From Chloroflexota bacterium (lineage in GTDB: Bacteria > Chloroflexota > Anaerolineae > Aggregatilineales > Phototrophicaceae): 5,987 nt of DNA. A model generated the notes under the pieces. It was given only the letters and a program-made list of their open reading frames with translations. It was not told where the DNA came from and made no database searches. Below, piece by piece: positions 1 through 5,957 of the stretch (position 1 is its first letter; the number at the start of each line of letters is the position of its first letter). The stretch spans positions 1 to 5,987 of the forward strand of contig JAADYY010000083.1 of assembly GCA_010092805.1 (NCBI GenBank). The letters are read 5' to 3'. The position numbers and the translations under genes were made by a program.

Positions 1-1578
1 GGCCCGGCAGGTTTGGGGCTGCTGGATGTCTCGCTGGAGTCCGACGCGCTGCGCGTGGTGGCAACACTCAGCTTGACGCTCGTGCTGTTCAACGACGCGA
101 TCAGCCTGGATTTGGGTGAAGTGCGACGACATGGGCGGCTTTCGGCGTTGGTCTTGGGGCCGGGGACCCTGTTCTCCGCGCTGTTGATCGCGCTGGCGGG
201 CGCGGTTTTACTCGGTCTGGGGCTGGCCGAAGCCGCCATTCTGGGGGCGGCGTTGGCGTCGACCGACCCGGTGCTGCTGCGCGGCTTGCTGCGTCACCCG
301 CGCATCCCCAACGACACCCGGCTGGTGCTCCGGCTGGAAAGTGGCATGAATGACGCGGTGCTGCTGCCCATCGTGATCATCGCTATGATCTTCCTCGATC
401 AGGCGCAGGCAGCGGCTTACACCTTGCTTGAGTGGGCGCAGTTGTTCATCAACCTGTTTTTGCTCGGCCCCGGCGCTGGCGTGGCGATTGGGTTGATGTC
501 GATTGCGACCATCGATATGGTGCGGCGGCGGATCGGTGTGCGCCGCGACTACGAGTCCCTGTATTCGTTGGGCGTCGCGTTCACGGCCTTCGCAGCAGCC
601 GAAGCGCTCGGCGGCAGCGGCTTCCTGGCGGCGTTCGCCGCTGGCCTGACGATCTCCGCATTGGATGTGGAGCTGTGCGAATGTTTCGTTGAGTATGGCG
701 AAACCACTGAAGAAATGGCGCTGCTGATCACGTTTGTGCTGTTCGGAAGTTCGCTCATCTGGAGCGGCTTCGGCACAGTTTCGCTGATGATCATCCCGTT
801 TGCGCTGTTTGTGCTGCTGGCACGCCCGGCGGCGTTCCGATTATCCCTGGCGCGTACAGCTTTATCCCGACGAAGTCGCAGCTTGATCGCGTGGTTTGGG
901 CCGCGCGGACTCAGTTCGCTGCTGCTGATTCTGCTGCCGGTGTTCGCGGGGCTGCCGGGCAGCACCGAACTGTTCAATGTGGCGAGCATCGTTGTGCTGC
1001 TGTCGGTCATGCTGTACGGCTTTGCGCCGATGGTGTTGTATCGTCAAGATAGCCTCAATGATGACGAGCCGCTCACCGCACAGCCAGTCGTAGAGCCGAC
1101 TGTGTACCAACTACCATCCAATGGCGGCCAGCAGCCGCCGGCATCCACGGCTTCGACGACGGAAATGCCGCCGCAAAACGTCACCCGAGAGACGGCTGCC
1201 GTCACGGGCGACGGTGATTATGTGGTTGATCCGCGTATTTCGTTGGAGCAACTGCGGCAGCGCTGGCAGGATGGCGATAAGGTGATCATCGCTGATGCAC
1301 GCAGCGAGCGCACCTACCGCGTCGGCAAGCTTCAAGCGCTGGGCGCTGTCTGGCTGCCGCAAGATCGCGCGGTCGCGGAGGCCGAAAAACTCGATGTGCC
1401 GAAGGATGCGGTGGTTGTCGTTTACTGCGCCTGCCCAGATGAAGCGACTAGCCTGCGGGTCGTCCAGGAACTGCAAAGCGGTGGTTGGAAGCACAGCTAC
1501 GCGCTCACAGGCGGGCTGAGTGCCTGGCAAGAGGCTGGGCTGCCCGTCGCGGAGATCACCAGCGAACTCGCCGATTGA
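1..1578 (+). CDS. CPA-family Na+(K+)/H+ antiporter with C-terminal rhodanese domain, 5' end outside window
   Basis: An inner-membrane monovalent cation/proton exchanger fused to a cytosolic sulfurtransferase-like domain. The frame is open from base 1 and begins with G-P-A-G-L-G-L, typical of the second membrane helix of CPA exchangers, so I infer some 40-50 N-terminal residues are missing; a TTG at 13 is unlikely to be the start. Counting that codon as residue 1, hydrophobic helices run to about residue 344. Family hallmarks are STDPV (83-87), ESGMNDA (109-115, with the Asn-Asp pair expected in the ion site), GGSGFLAAFAAGL (200-212) and FGPRGLSSL (295-303). A Pro/Thr/Gln/Ser-rich linker (about 345-403) follows. 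The rhodanese domain (405-512) has the catalytic loop YCACPDEATS, putative nucleophile Cys472 with a second Cys474, and the closing LTGGLSAW...GLPV motif. Ion specificity and sulfur donor cannot be read from sequence. Confidence 0.93.
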   Translation, partial: GPAGLGLLDVSLESDALRVVATLSLTLVLFNDAISLDLGEVRRHGRLSALVLGPGTLFSALLIALAGAVLLGLGLAEAAILGAALASTDPVLLRGLLRHPRIPNDTRLVLRLESGMNDAVLLPIVIIAMIFLDQAQAAAYTLLEWAQLFINLFLLGPGAGVAIGLMSIATIDMVRRRIGVRRDYESLYSLGVAFTAFAAAEALGGSGFLAAFAAGLTISALDVELCECFVEYGETTEEMALLITFVLFGSSLIWSGFGTVSLMIIPFALFVLLARPAAFRLSLARTALSRRSRSLIAWFGPRGLSSLLLILLPVFAGLPGSTELFNVASIVVLLSVMLYGFAPMVLYRQDSLNDDEPLTAQPVVEPTVYQLPSNGGQQPPASTASTTEMPPQNVTRETAAVTGDGDYVVDPRISLEQLRQRWQDGDKVIIADARSERTYRVGKLQALGAVWLPQDRAVAEAEKLDVPKDAVVVVYCACPDEATSLRVVQELQSGGWKHSYALTGGLSAWQEAGLPVAEITSELAD

Positions 1579-1597
1579 GCTGAACTCGCTGATTGAG
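1564..1597 (+). repeat. Tandem 16-bp repeat spanning the antiporter stop codon
   Basis: Two copies of GAACTCGCYGATTGAG lie at 1564-1579 and 1582-1597, with a period of 18 bp and one mismatch. Because the period is a multiple of three, both copies read E-L-A-D-stop in the frame of the antiporter gene. The repeat therefore duplicates the last four codons and the stop. It looks like a recent slippage or duplication event at the 3' end of the gene. Confidence 0.8.
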
Positions 1598-1598
1598 G

Positions 1599-1626
1599 GG
1601 GGCGAGGCGTGATTGCGCCTCGCTTC
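1599..1626 (+). terminator. Stem-loop after the antiporter gene, possible terminator
   Basis: GCGAGGCG (1602-1609) pairs perfectly with CGCCTCGC (1616-1623) around a 6-nt loop. Two G-T pairs and one G-C pair extend it to 1599/1626. It lies about 20 bases past the stop codon and before a promoter, the right place for a terminator. The following bases (TTCGAACTCTTG) lack a real T tract, so it may be a weak terminator or an mRNA 3' end stabiliser. Confidence 0.5.
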
Positions 1627-1632
1627 GAACTC

Positions 1633-1661
1633 TTGTTCGGGGGCTATACTTGCTCTATAAT
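1633..1661 (+). promoter_or_regulatory. Sigma70-type promoter for the DUF2461 gene
   Basis: A perfect -10 hexamer TATAAT lies at 1656-1661, with TTGTTC as a partial -35 (1633-1638) at the ideal 17-bp spacing. Transcription would start near 1667-1669, about 30 bases before the ATG at 1699. A second -10-like TATACT lies at 1645-1650. The signal implies that the DUF2461 gene is transcribed independently of the antiporter gene. Confidence 0.6.
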
Positions 1662-1698
1662 CGGCCCAATGATGAGTAGGGCGTGAGGATCGCCGAAT

Positions 1699-2406
1699 AT
1701 GAGCGGAGCATTCGCTGGATTTTCTGACGCGGGGCTGAAGTTTCTGGATGATTTGGCGGCGAACAACAACAAGGAATGGTTCGAGGCCAATAAGCAAACC
1801 TACATCAGTGCGCTGCGTGACCCGGCAATCGCGCTGATCGCGGCGTTGGGCGAGCGGCTGCAAACAGTCGCGCCGGGGCTGCGCTGCGATACCAGCACCA
1901 ACGGCAGCGGCTCGCTGATGCGCATCAACCGGGACACACGCTTCAGCGACGACAAAACGCCCTACAAGACGAACATCGCTTTCATGCTGTGGGAGGGCGC
2001 TGGCAAAAAAACAGAATCGCCCGCCTTCGGGATGCAGATCACATCCCAGAGTGGGGAACTGATCGCCGGGATGTTTCAGTTCCCGAAACCGCTGCTGCAA
2101 GCCTACAGGGATGCGGTGATCGATGATCGGTTGGGAGCGGCGCTTGTCGAAGCCGTTGAGTCAGTGCGTGGAGCAGGGGACTACACCATCAGCGGCGAGC
2201 ACTACAAGCGCGTGCCGCGTGGCTACGATGCCGATCACCCACGTGCGGAGTGGCTGCGCTACAACGCGCTCTACGCCCATGCGCCAGCGATCACACCGCC
2301 GCTGCTGACCTCGCCGGATTTGTTGGAGGCGTGCGTTGAGCACTGCGTCAACATGGCTCCCATTCAACGGTGGTTGGTGCAGGTCAGCGAGCGGGCGACG
2401 GAGTGA
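1699..2406 (+). CDS. DUF2461 (TIGR02453-type) family protein of unknown function
   Basis: A 235-residue soluble protein, about the usual length for the DUF2461 family, with no signal peptide or membrane segment. Family signatures are the N-terminal FLDDLAANNNKEWFEANK region (15-32), the central RINRDTRFSDDKTPYKTN block (75-92) and the KRVPRGYDADHPRAEWLRY block (170-188). The family is widespread in bacteria but I know of no established biochemical role, so none is assigned. The ATG at 1699 is chosen because it follows a GAGG Shine-Dalgarno match at 1685-1688 (10-nt spacer) and gives the expected family N-terminus. An in-frame ATG at 1669 is closed by a TGA at 1684-1686. The gene has its own candidate promoter and converges on hisG with 31 bp between the stops. 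Confidence 0.92.
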   Translation: MSGAFAGFSDAGLKFLDDLAANNNKEWFEANKQTYISALRDPAIALIAALGERLQTVAPGLRCDTSTNGSGSLMRINRDTRFSDDKTPYKTNIAFMLWEGAGKKTESPAFGMQITSQSGELIAGMFQFPKPLLQAYRDAVIDDRLGAALVEAVESVRGAGDYTISGEHYKRVPRGYDADHPRAEWLRYNALYAHAPAITPPLLTSPDLLEACVEHCVNMAPIQRWLVQVSERATE

Positions 2407-2424
2407 CGAAGTAAACGCGCTTCG
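2407..2424. terminator. Weak stem-loop between convergent genes
   Basis: CGAAG (2407-2411) can pair with CTTCG (2420-2424) around an 8-nt loop, in the 31-bp gap between the DUF2461 and hisG stop codons. It is the only hairpin I see there and could serve both strands, but it is short and no T run follows on either side. Termination here may depend on Rho or on sequence inside the opposing gene. Confidence 0.2.
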
Positions 2425-2437
2425 CTTGATTTGCCGC

Positions 2438-3466
2438 TTACTCCGTGCGATCAAGCTGCGCCAGCAAGCGATCATACAGATCCGAACGCTCTGAGAACAC
2501 ATAGCTTGGCGTAAACACAGTGATGTCGGTGCCGCCCGTGCTGCGCAGATGTGTGACCGCTTCGTCCAGCAGCGTACGCTCCACGACCAGGGTGCAGGTA
2601 TACCAGGCAGCGCCATTTTCCGCTGCGCGCGGGTAGACATCGCTGATGCTTGGGCCAAGCAGCCCAGACAACCGGGTATCTGCGTTGAGCGACGCGGCCA
2701 ATGCTTGCGGTGAACTGCCGCGCAGATTACAGGTGATCGATATATAGTGGTCGGCGCGCAAATGGGCCTCGATCAGTTCGAGCAGCGTTTTCGTCCCAGC
2801 GCGCTTAGCGGGCGAATTCGCCAACTCCCGACGGTTTCCGATCAGGCAGGTCTGCGACTTGAGGATGGTGCCGCCTGCGATTTGCTTGAGATGATTCTCT
2901 CGCAGAGTCGTGCCCGTCGCTGAAATATCGACGATCAGATCCGCATAGCCCAGGCTCGGCGCTGCTTCTAGGGCACCCTCTGCATCCACCAGCGTGAAGT
3001 GGGTGATCCCTTTGGTGTACAACCAGCGGCGGGTGGTGTGATGATACTTGGTGACAATGCGCAGATCGCGGCCCTGCTCCTTGTATTCCACAGACAGCTC
3101 GGCCAGATCTGCGATGGAGGTGATGTCGATCCAGCTTTCCGGTACGGCGAAGACCAACTCAGCCTTTCCGAAACCAAGCTGATCGGCGATGACGATCACG
3201 TTGTCGTCGTCTTCGTGACGTTCGGAAAAAATATCCAACCCCGTGATGCCGAGATCGACGCTGGCCTCATCGACCTTCGTGAAAATATCCCATGCCCGTT
3301 GAAACGTCACCTCGATCTGCGGTACGGCGGGAATCGAGGCGACATATTGGCGTGGGTTGGGGCGATGCACACGCAAGCCAGCGGCGCTGAGAAAACTGAG
3401 CGTCGGATCTTCGAGGTTCTTGGTGGGCAGCGCCAACTTGAGCCGCGTGCCGTTGCTGTTCGTCAT
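2438..3466 (-). CDS. hisG: ATP phosphoribosyltransferase, long form
   Basis: Cytosolic enzyme condensing ATP with PRPP to phosphoribosyl-ATP, the committed and feedback-inhibited first step of histidine synthesis. The product is 342 residues, longer than the roughly 300 typical of long-form HisG and far above the roughly 210 of short forms. The N-terminal catalytic part opens with RLKLALPTKNLEDPTLSFL. The PRPP-binding loop DISATGTTL is at about 180-188. Residues 226-324 form the C-terminal HisG_C regulatory domain (histidine binding in characterised enzymes), ending in GGTDITVFTPSYVFSE. The ATG at 3466 is preferred over the upstream TTG at 3484 because an AAGAAG Shine-Dalgarno match lies 7 nt before it and the protein then starts close to the conserved strand. 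It lies 26 bp downstream of the HisS/HisZ-like gene, so the two are surely co-transcribed. A tail of about 20 residues extends past the regulatory domain. Confidence 0.96.
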   Translation of the reverse strand: MTNSNGTRLKLALPTKNLEDPTLSFLSAAGLRVHRPNPRQYVASIPAVPQIEVTFQRAWDIFTKVDEASVDLGITGLDIFSERHEDDDNVIVIADQLGFGKAELVFAVPESWIDITSIADLAELSVEYKEQGRDLRIVTKYHHTTRRWLYTKGITHFTLVDAEGALEAAPSLGYADLIVDISATGTTLRENHLKQIAGGTILKSQTCLIGNRRELANSPAKRAGTKTLLELIEAHLRADHYISITCNLRGSSPQALAASLNADTRLSGLLGPSISDVYPRAAENGAAWYTCTLVVERTLLDEAVTHLRSTGGTDITVFTPSYVFSERSDLYDRLLAQLDRTE

Positions 3467-3492
3467 GGGCGTTCTTCTTTGCAAAGCTTGAC

Positions 3493-4974
3493 TCAGCGGA
3501 TTTTGTGCTGGCGAATATAGTCGGCGAGCTGGGCGGCTGGCATCTGAGTTTCAGAGCCGGTTGGTAGCTGGTGAACCCCAACCGCAGCGGCATCTGCATC
3601 AACAATGACGGCGACCGGGATGTTACGCGCAGCGGCTGAAGTTGGGGCATCGGGCAGGGCTTGCGCGGTCAGACTCAGTTCGATGTGCAAATTGGCGGCG
3701 CGCAACCCCTCAGCGATCTGAATGGCACGGCGAAAATCGGCTTCAGTCGCCGGGATAATGATCGCATCAAGGTCGGGGGCGGCGGTAGGTTGCTGCTCAA
3801 GCGCGCGGGCGCGGCGCAGCCGCTCCAGATGATAGGCGGAGCCAGTCGCGGCGATGTTTGCCGGGCCACCGAGGACTCCAACAAGTTCGTCGTAGCGCCC
3901 GCCCCCGCACAGCGGATCTGCTGGGCCGAGATCGTCGTGATGCAGTTCGAATACTGTGCCCGTGTAGTATTGCAGCCCGCGCGTCAGCCCCAGATCGAGC
4001 GTGATCCGCGACGAGTCCAGGCCATAAGCGGCGAGCAAATCAATCAACTGGCTCAGCTCGTTAAGCGGTGCTGGTTCGCTGTCAAAATGCGTGAGCAACT
4101 GCGCCGCCTCGGTGAGCACGGTTTGGGGATCGCCGCTGAGTTCGCACAACGCGCTCATAAATTCGAGCGCGCGGTGCAGCGCTGCCGTCTGATCACGGCG
4201 GCTGATTTTTGTCAGGAATCCAGCGATGATCTCGGCCTGATCGCGGGTGCCCCCCGATGTTGAGATCGTGCTGTGCGCCAACGCGAGCAATTGTGAATCG
4301 GTGGCGGCGATCTCTGCGGAGGGCTGGGGGGTGCCGCTGTTGAACGACGGATCGATCTCAGTGATCAATTCGGTCAGGCGCTCGACACCTGCCGTGCGCA
4401 GCGTTTCCATGTGCAGCAGCAGAAAACTCCGCAGCCGCTTGTTGAGATCAAGCCGGTGAAGGAAATGCAGCAGCGGCCCCACATGCCCAATGATCAGCCG
4501 ATAGTTCGTGATGCCGACTGTGTCCAAACCATGCGCAGCCAGGTGGATGATCTCCGCGTCCGCCATCGCACCGTTCGCACCAATCAACTCGACGCCGCTT
4601 TGCGTGAATTGGCGTGGCTGCCCGGATTGCGGCGTCTCGTAGCGGAAAACCGGCCCGGCATACGCCAGACGGACAGGCAGCGGTTCCGCTTGCAGGTGAT
4701 CAAGATAAGCGCGAATGGCCGAAGCCGTCAGCTCCGGGCGCAGGCACAAGCGGCGGTTGCGGTACTGGAAATCGTACAGGCGTGTGATGATCGCTTCGCC
4801 AGATTTGCGCAGGAACAGATCGGTGTATTCAAGGATTGGGACGGCGATAGAAATGTAGCCGGAACGCGCATAAGTCGCCTCGATCTGCGTTTGGATTTCA
4901 CGGAGCGCGCGATACTCGTCGGGCAGCACGTCGCTGACGCCGTGCACCCGGTCAATGCGATGTGTGGTCATCAT
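3493..4974 (-). CDS. hisZ: HisRS-like protein, probable ATP phosphoribosyltransferase regulatory subunit
   Basis: A class II histidyl-tRNA-synthetase homologue, probably HisZ, which lacks aminoacylation and regulates HisG. Numbering here starts 6 residues before the ATG at 4974. Motif 1 region is VPILEYTDLF (51-60). Motif 2 is LRPELTA (84-90) and VFRYETPQSGQPRQFTQSG (115-133). The histidine loop is TRGLQYYTGTVFE (337-349), followed by CGGGRYDELVG (362-372) and motif 3 HLERL (388-392). HisZ-like traits are GVELIG, DAEIIHLA, IIGHVG (167-172, where HisRS has an NSLG-type motif) and LDLGL before the loop. HisRS-like traits are LRPE, the loop Arg338, and a degraded anticodon-binding-like C-terminal domain (about 406-495). 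At 493 residues it is longer than usual for either family. The neighbouring hisG favours HisZ; a divergent HisRS remains possible. ATG 4974 or 4971 could start it; neither has a strong Shine-Dalgarno. Confidence 0.8.
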   Translation of the reverse strand: MMTTHRIDRVHGVSDVLPDEYRALREIQTQIEATYARSGYISIAVPILEYTDLFLRKSGEAIITRLYDFQYRNRRLCLRPELTASAIRAYLDHLQAEPLPVRLAYAGPVFRYETPQSGQPRQFTQSGVELIGANGAMADAEIIHLAAHGLDTVGITNYRLIIGHVGPLLHFLHRLDLNKRLRSFLLLHMETLRTAGVERLTELITEIDPSFNSGTPQPSAEIAATDSQLLALAHSTISTSGGTRDQAEIIAGFLTKISRRDQTAALHRALEFMSALCELSGDPQTVLTEAAQLLTHFDSEPAPLNELSQLIDLLAAYGLDSSRITLDLGLTRGLQYYTGTVFELHHDDLGPADPLCGGGRYDELVGVLGGPANIAATGSAYHLERLRRARALEQQPTAAPDLDAIIIPATEADFRRAIQIAEGLRAANLHIELSLTAQALPDAPTSAAARNIPVAVIVDADAAAVGVHQLPTGSETQMPAAQLADYIRQHKIR

Positions 4975-5006
4975 AGGTATTTCGTTGCCCAATATGCTGC
5001 CGCGTC

Positions 5007-5034
5007 ATTATAGCGAATCTTCGGCGTGTGTCAT
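5007..5034 (-). promoter_or_regulatory. Sigma70-type promoter of the hisZ-hisG operon
   Basis: On the minus strand, ATGACA (5034-5029, five of six matches to the -35 consensus) and a perfect TATAAT (5012-5007) are separated by 16 bp. Transcription would start near 5000, giving a short leader of about 26 nt before the ATG at 4974. The leader is too short for a histidine leader peptide or T-box, so no attenuation is visible. Control, if any, would be at initiation or through HisG feedback. Confidence 0.65.
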
Positions 5035-5092
5035 CGCTGGACATGAATGCAGATCTGCCGGGAACCGGGAATGGCGGGAAGATTGCAACAAA

Positions 5093-5119
5093 GCCAAAAT
5101 GGCGGTGCCAAAATGGCGG
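5093..5119. repeat. Tandem 13-bp palindromic repeat, candidate operator
   Basis: GCCAAAATGGCGG occurs exactly twice, at 5093-5105 and 5107-5119, with a period of 14 bp. Each copy contains the small inverted repeat GCCA-AAA-TGGC. A degenerate third copy (9 of 13 bases, sharing AATGGCGG) sits at 5065-5077, exactly two periods upstream of the first. It lies in the 226-bp region between the divergent hisZ and thioredoxin genes, about 60 bp upstream of the hisZ -35 box and 80 bp before the thioredoxin start, a plausible place for a regulator. Confidence 0.55.
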
Positions 5120-5162
5120 CGAAAGAATCGCCTGAGTCGCTGCCTCAGATTTGTGTATTGTG

Positions 5163-5176
5163 TGATCGTCCGATCA
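5163..5176. promoter_or_regulatory. 14-bp inverted repeat upstream of the thioredoxin gene
   Basis: TGATCG (5163-5168) and CGATCA (5171-5176) form a perfect inverted repeat with a 2-bp centre, 24 bp before the ATG at 5201. Symmetry and position suit a dimeric repressor site, but GATC-rich sequence is common throughout this window, so chance is a real alternative. I found no convincing -35/-10 pair for the thioredoxin gene; TATTGT at 5156-5161 is the best -10 candidate and lacks a good -35. Confidence 0.3.
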
Positions 5177-5200
5177 TGGGGAATTTGGGGGCAAACAACA

Positions 5201-5896
5201 ATGGCGGTGTTTGATACGCCGATCACGACCGACGGCCAAAACCTGGAGAAAGTGCTGCGGCAGCACCTGCCGGTGGTGCTTTACCTGTACAGCGATGCCA
5301 ACAAAGCACTCGATGCCGCCTTCAACCGGGCGGCGAAAGCAAATGCGGGCGAAATTCTGGTTGCGCGCGTGGATGTGAACGCCAATCCGCAAGTGCATGA
5401 GCGCTATGGTCAGCCGGCTTTGCCGGCGCTGCTGACACTCGATGGGGGCGACGTGGAGTCGCGCGCAGGGGCGATCCAGCCGGCAGATGTCGATGCGCAC
5501 GTCGATTTTCTGCTGGGGCAAGGCCCGCTGCCCACAGAAACGGTCGCTGAAAGTGCCGCGCGCGCGTCGAGCGGTGCGGCACCGGTTCACGTGCGCGATA
5601 CATCGTTCGCTGTGGATGTGCTGCGCAGTGAAGTGCCAGTGCTGGTCGATTTTTGGGCACCCTGGTGCGGGCCGTGTCATATGGTCGCGCCCATTTTAGA
5701 TCGGCTGGCGCAGCAGTACGCTGGGCAGATCAAGATCGCCAAGCTGAACGTGGATGAGAACCCACAGATGGCCTATCAATATCAGGCGATGAGCATCCCC
5801 ATGCTGATGATGTTCAAGAACGGCCAGCCCGTTGATCGCTTGGTGGGCGCGCATCCGCAGGGCAATATCGAGCAGATGATCCGCCGGGCGTTGTAA
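5201..5896 (+). CDS. Two-domain thioredoxin family protein with one active CGPC site
   Basis: A 231-residue cytosolic protein (no signal peptide) made of two thioredoxin folds. The C-terminal fold (about 128-231) has the classic active site FWAPWCGPC (151-159), the DVDEN-like LNVDENP stretch (182-188) and the cis-proline in SIPMLMMF (Pro200), so it should act as a thiol-disulfide reductase. The N-terminal fold (about 11-107) keeps the architecture: VVLYLYS strand (25-31), ARVDVNANP (55-63) and an ALPALLTL cis-proline (Pro75). Its active site has become SDANKA with no cysteine. The only cysteines are 156 and 159. The degenerate fold probably binds partners or clients. The ATG at 5201 follows a G-rich Shine-Dalgarno-like stretch (5186-5190); the frame is open upstream to 4955 but that part is not thioredoxin-like and crosses regulatory DNA. 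The gene is transcribed divergently from hisZ. Confidence 0.92.
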   Translation: MAVFDTPITTDGQNLEKVLRQHLPVVLYLYSDANKALDAAFNRAAKANAGEILVARVDVNANPQVHERYGQPALPALLTLDGGDVESRAGAIQPADVDAHVDFLLGQGPLPTETVAESAARASSGAAPVHVRDTSFAVDVLRSEVPVLVDFWAPWCGPCHMVAPILDRLAQQYAGQIKIAKLNVDENPQMAYQYQAMSIPMLMMFKNGQPVDRLVGAHPQGNIEQMIRRAL

Positions 5897-5930
5897 CGCT
5901 CTGCGCGCGCAATTTGAATACTGATCACAG

Positions 5931-5957
5931 GCGCAGTCGTTGGGCTGCGCTTTTTTT
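5931..5957 (+). terminator. Intrinsic terminator of the thioredoxin gene
   Basis: GCGCAGTC (5931-5938) pairs with GGCTGCGC (5943-5950), with one G-T pair, around a GTTG loop. Seven consecutive T residues follow (5951-5957). It sits 34 bases past the stop codon and is a textbook Rho-independent terminator, so the thioredoxin gene is probably the end of its transcript. The last 30 bases of the window hold nothing I can identify. Confidence 0.9.

Noticed and set aside
1111..2100. Long minus-strand open frame of 329 codons opposite the antiporter 3' end and DUF2461 5' end
   Set aside because: It runs across a stop codon region, a promoter and two well-recognised genes, and its translation is rich in Arg, Gln and His with no family resemblance. 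It is an antisense shadow of GC-rich coding sequence.
3477..3486. Palindrome CTTTGCAAAG between hisZ and hisG
   Set aside because: It has no loop, so it would form at best a three-pair hairpin in RNA. It overlaps the hisG Shine-Dalgarno region and is short enough to be chance.
4411..5013. Plus-strand open frames opposite hisZ and hisG (for example 4411-5013, 3661-4263, 2999-3520)
   Set aside because: They mirror genes with clear homologous motifs, cross the hisZ start and promoter, and show no recognisable domains.
5007..5119. T-box, histidine leader peptide or riboswitch upstream of the hisZ-hisG operon
   Set aside because: The inferred leader is only about 26 nt, there is no run of histidine codons, and no terminator/antiterminator pair lies between the promoter and the start codon.
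5132..5148. CTGAG/CTCAG inverted repeat upstream of the thioredoxin gene
   Set aside because: Five-base arms with a 7-nt loop are expected often by chance, and no T tract or other supporting signal is present.
4955..5200. Upstream in-frame extension of the thioredoxin protein by 82 residues
   Set aside because: The extension overlaps the hisZ start, its promoter and the tandem repeats; it reads as arbitrary sequence and has no thioredoxin similarity. The ATG at 5201 gives a natural N-terminus.
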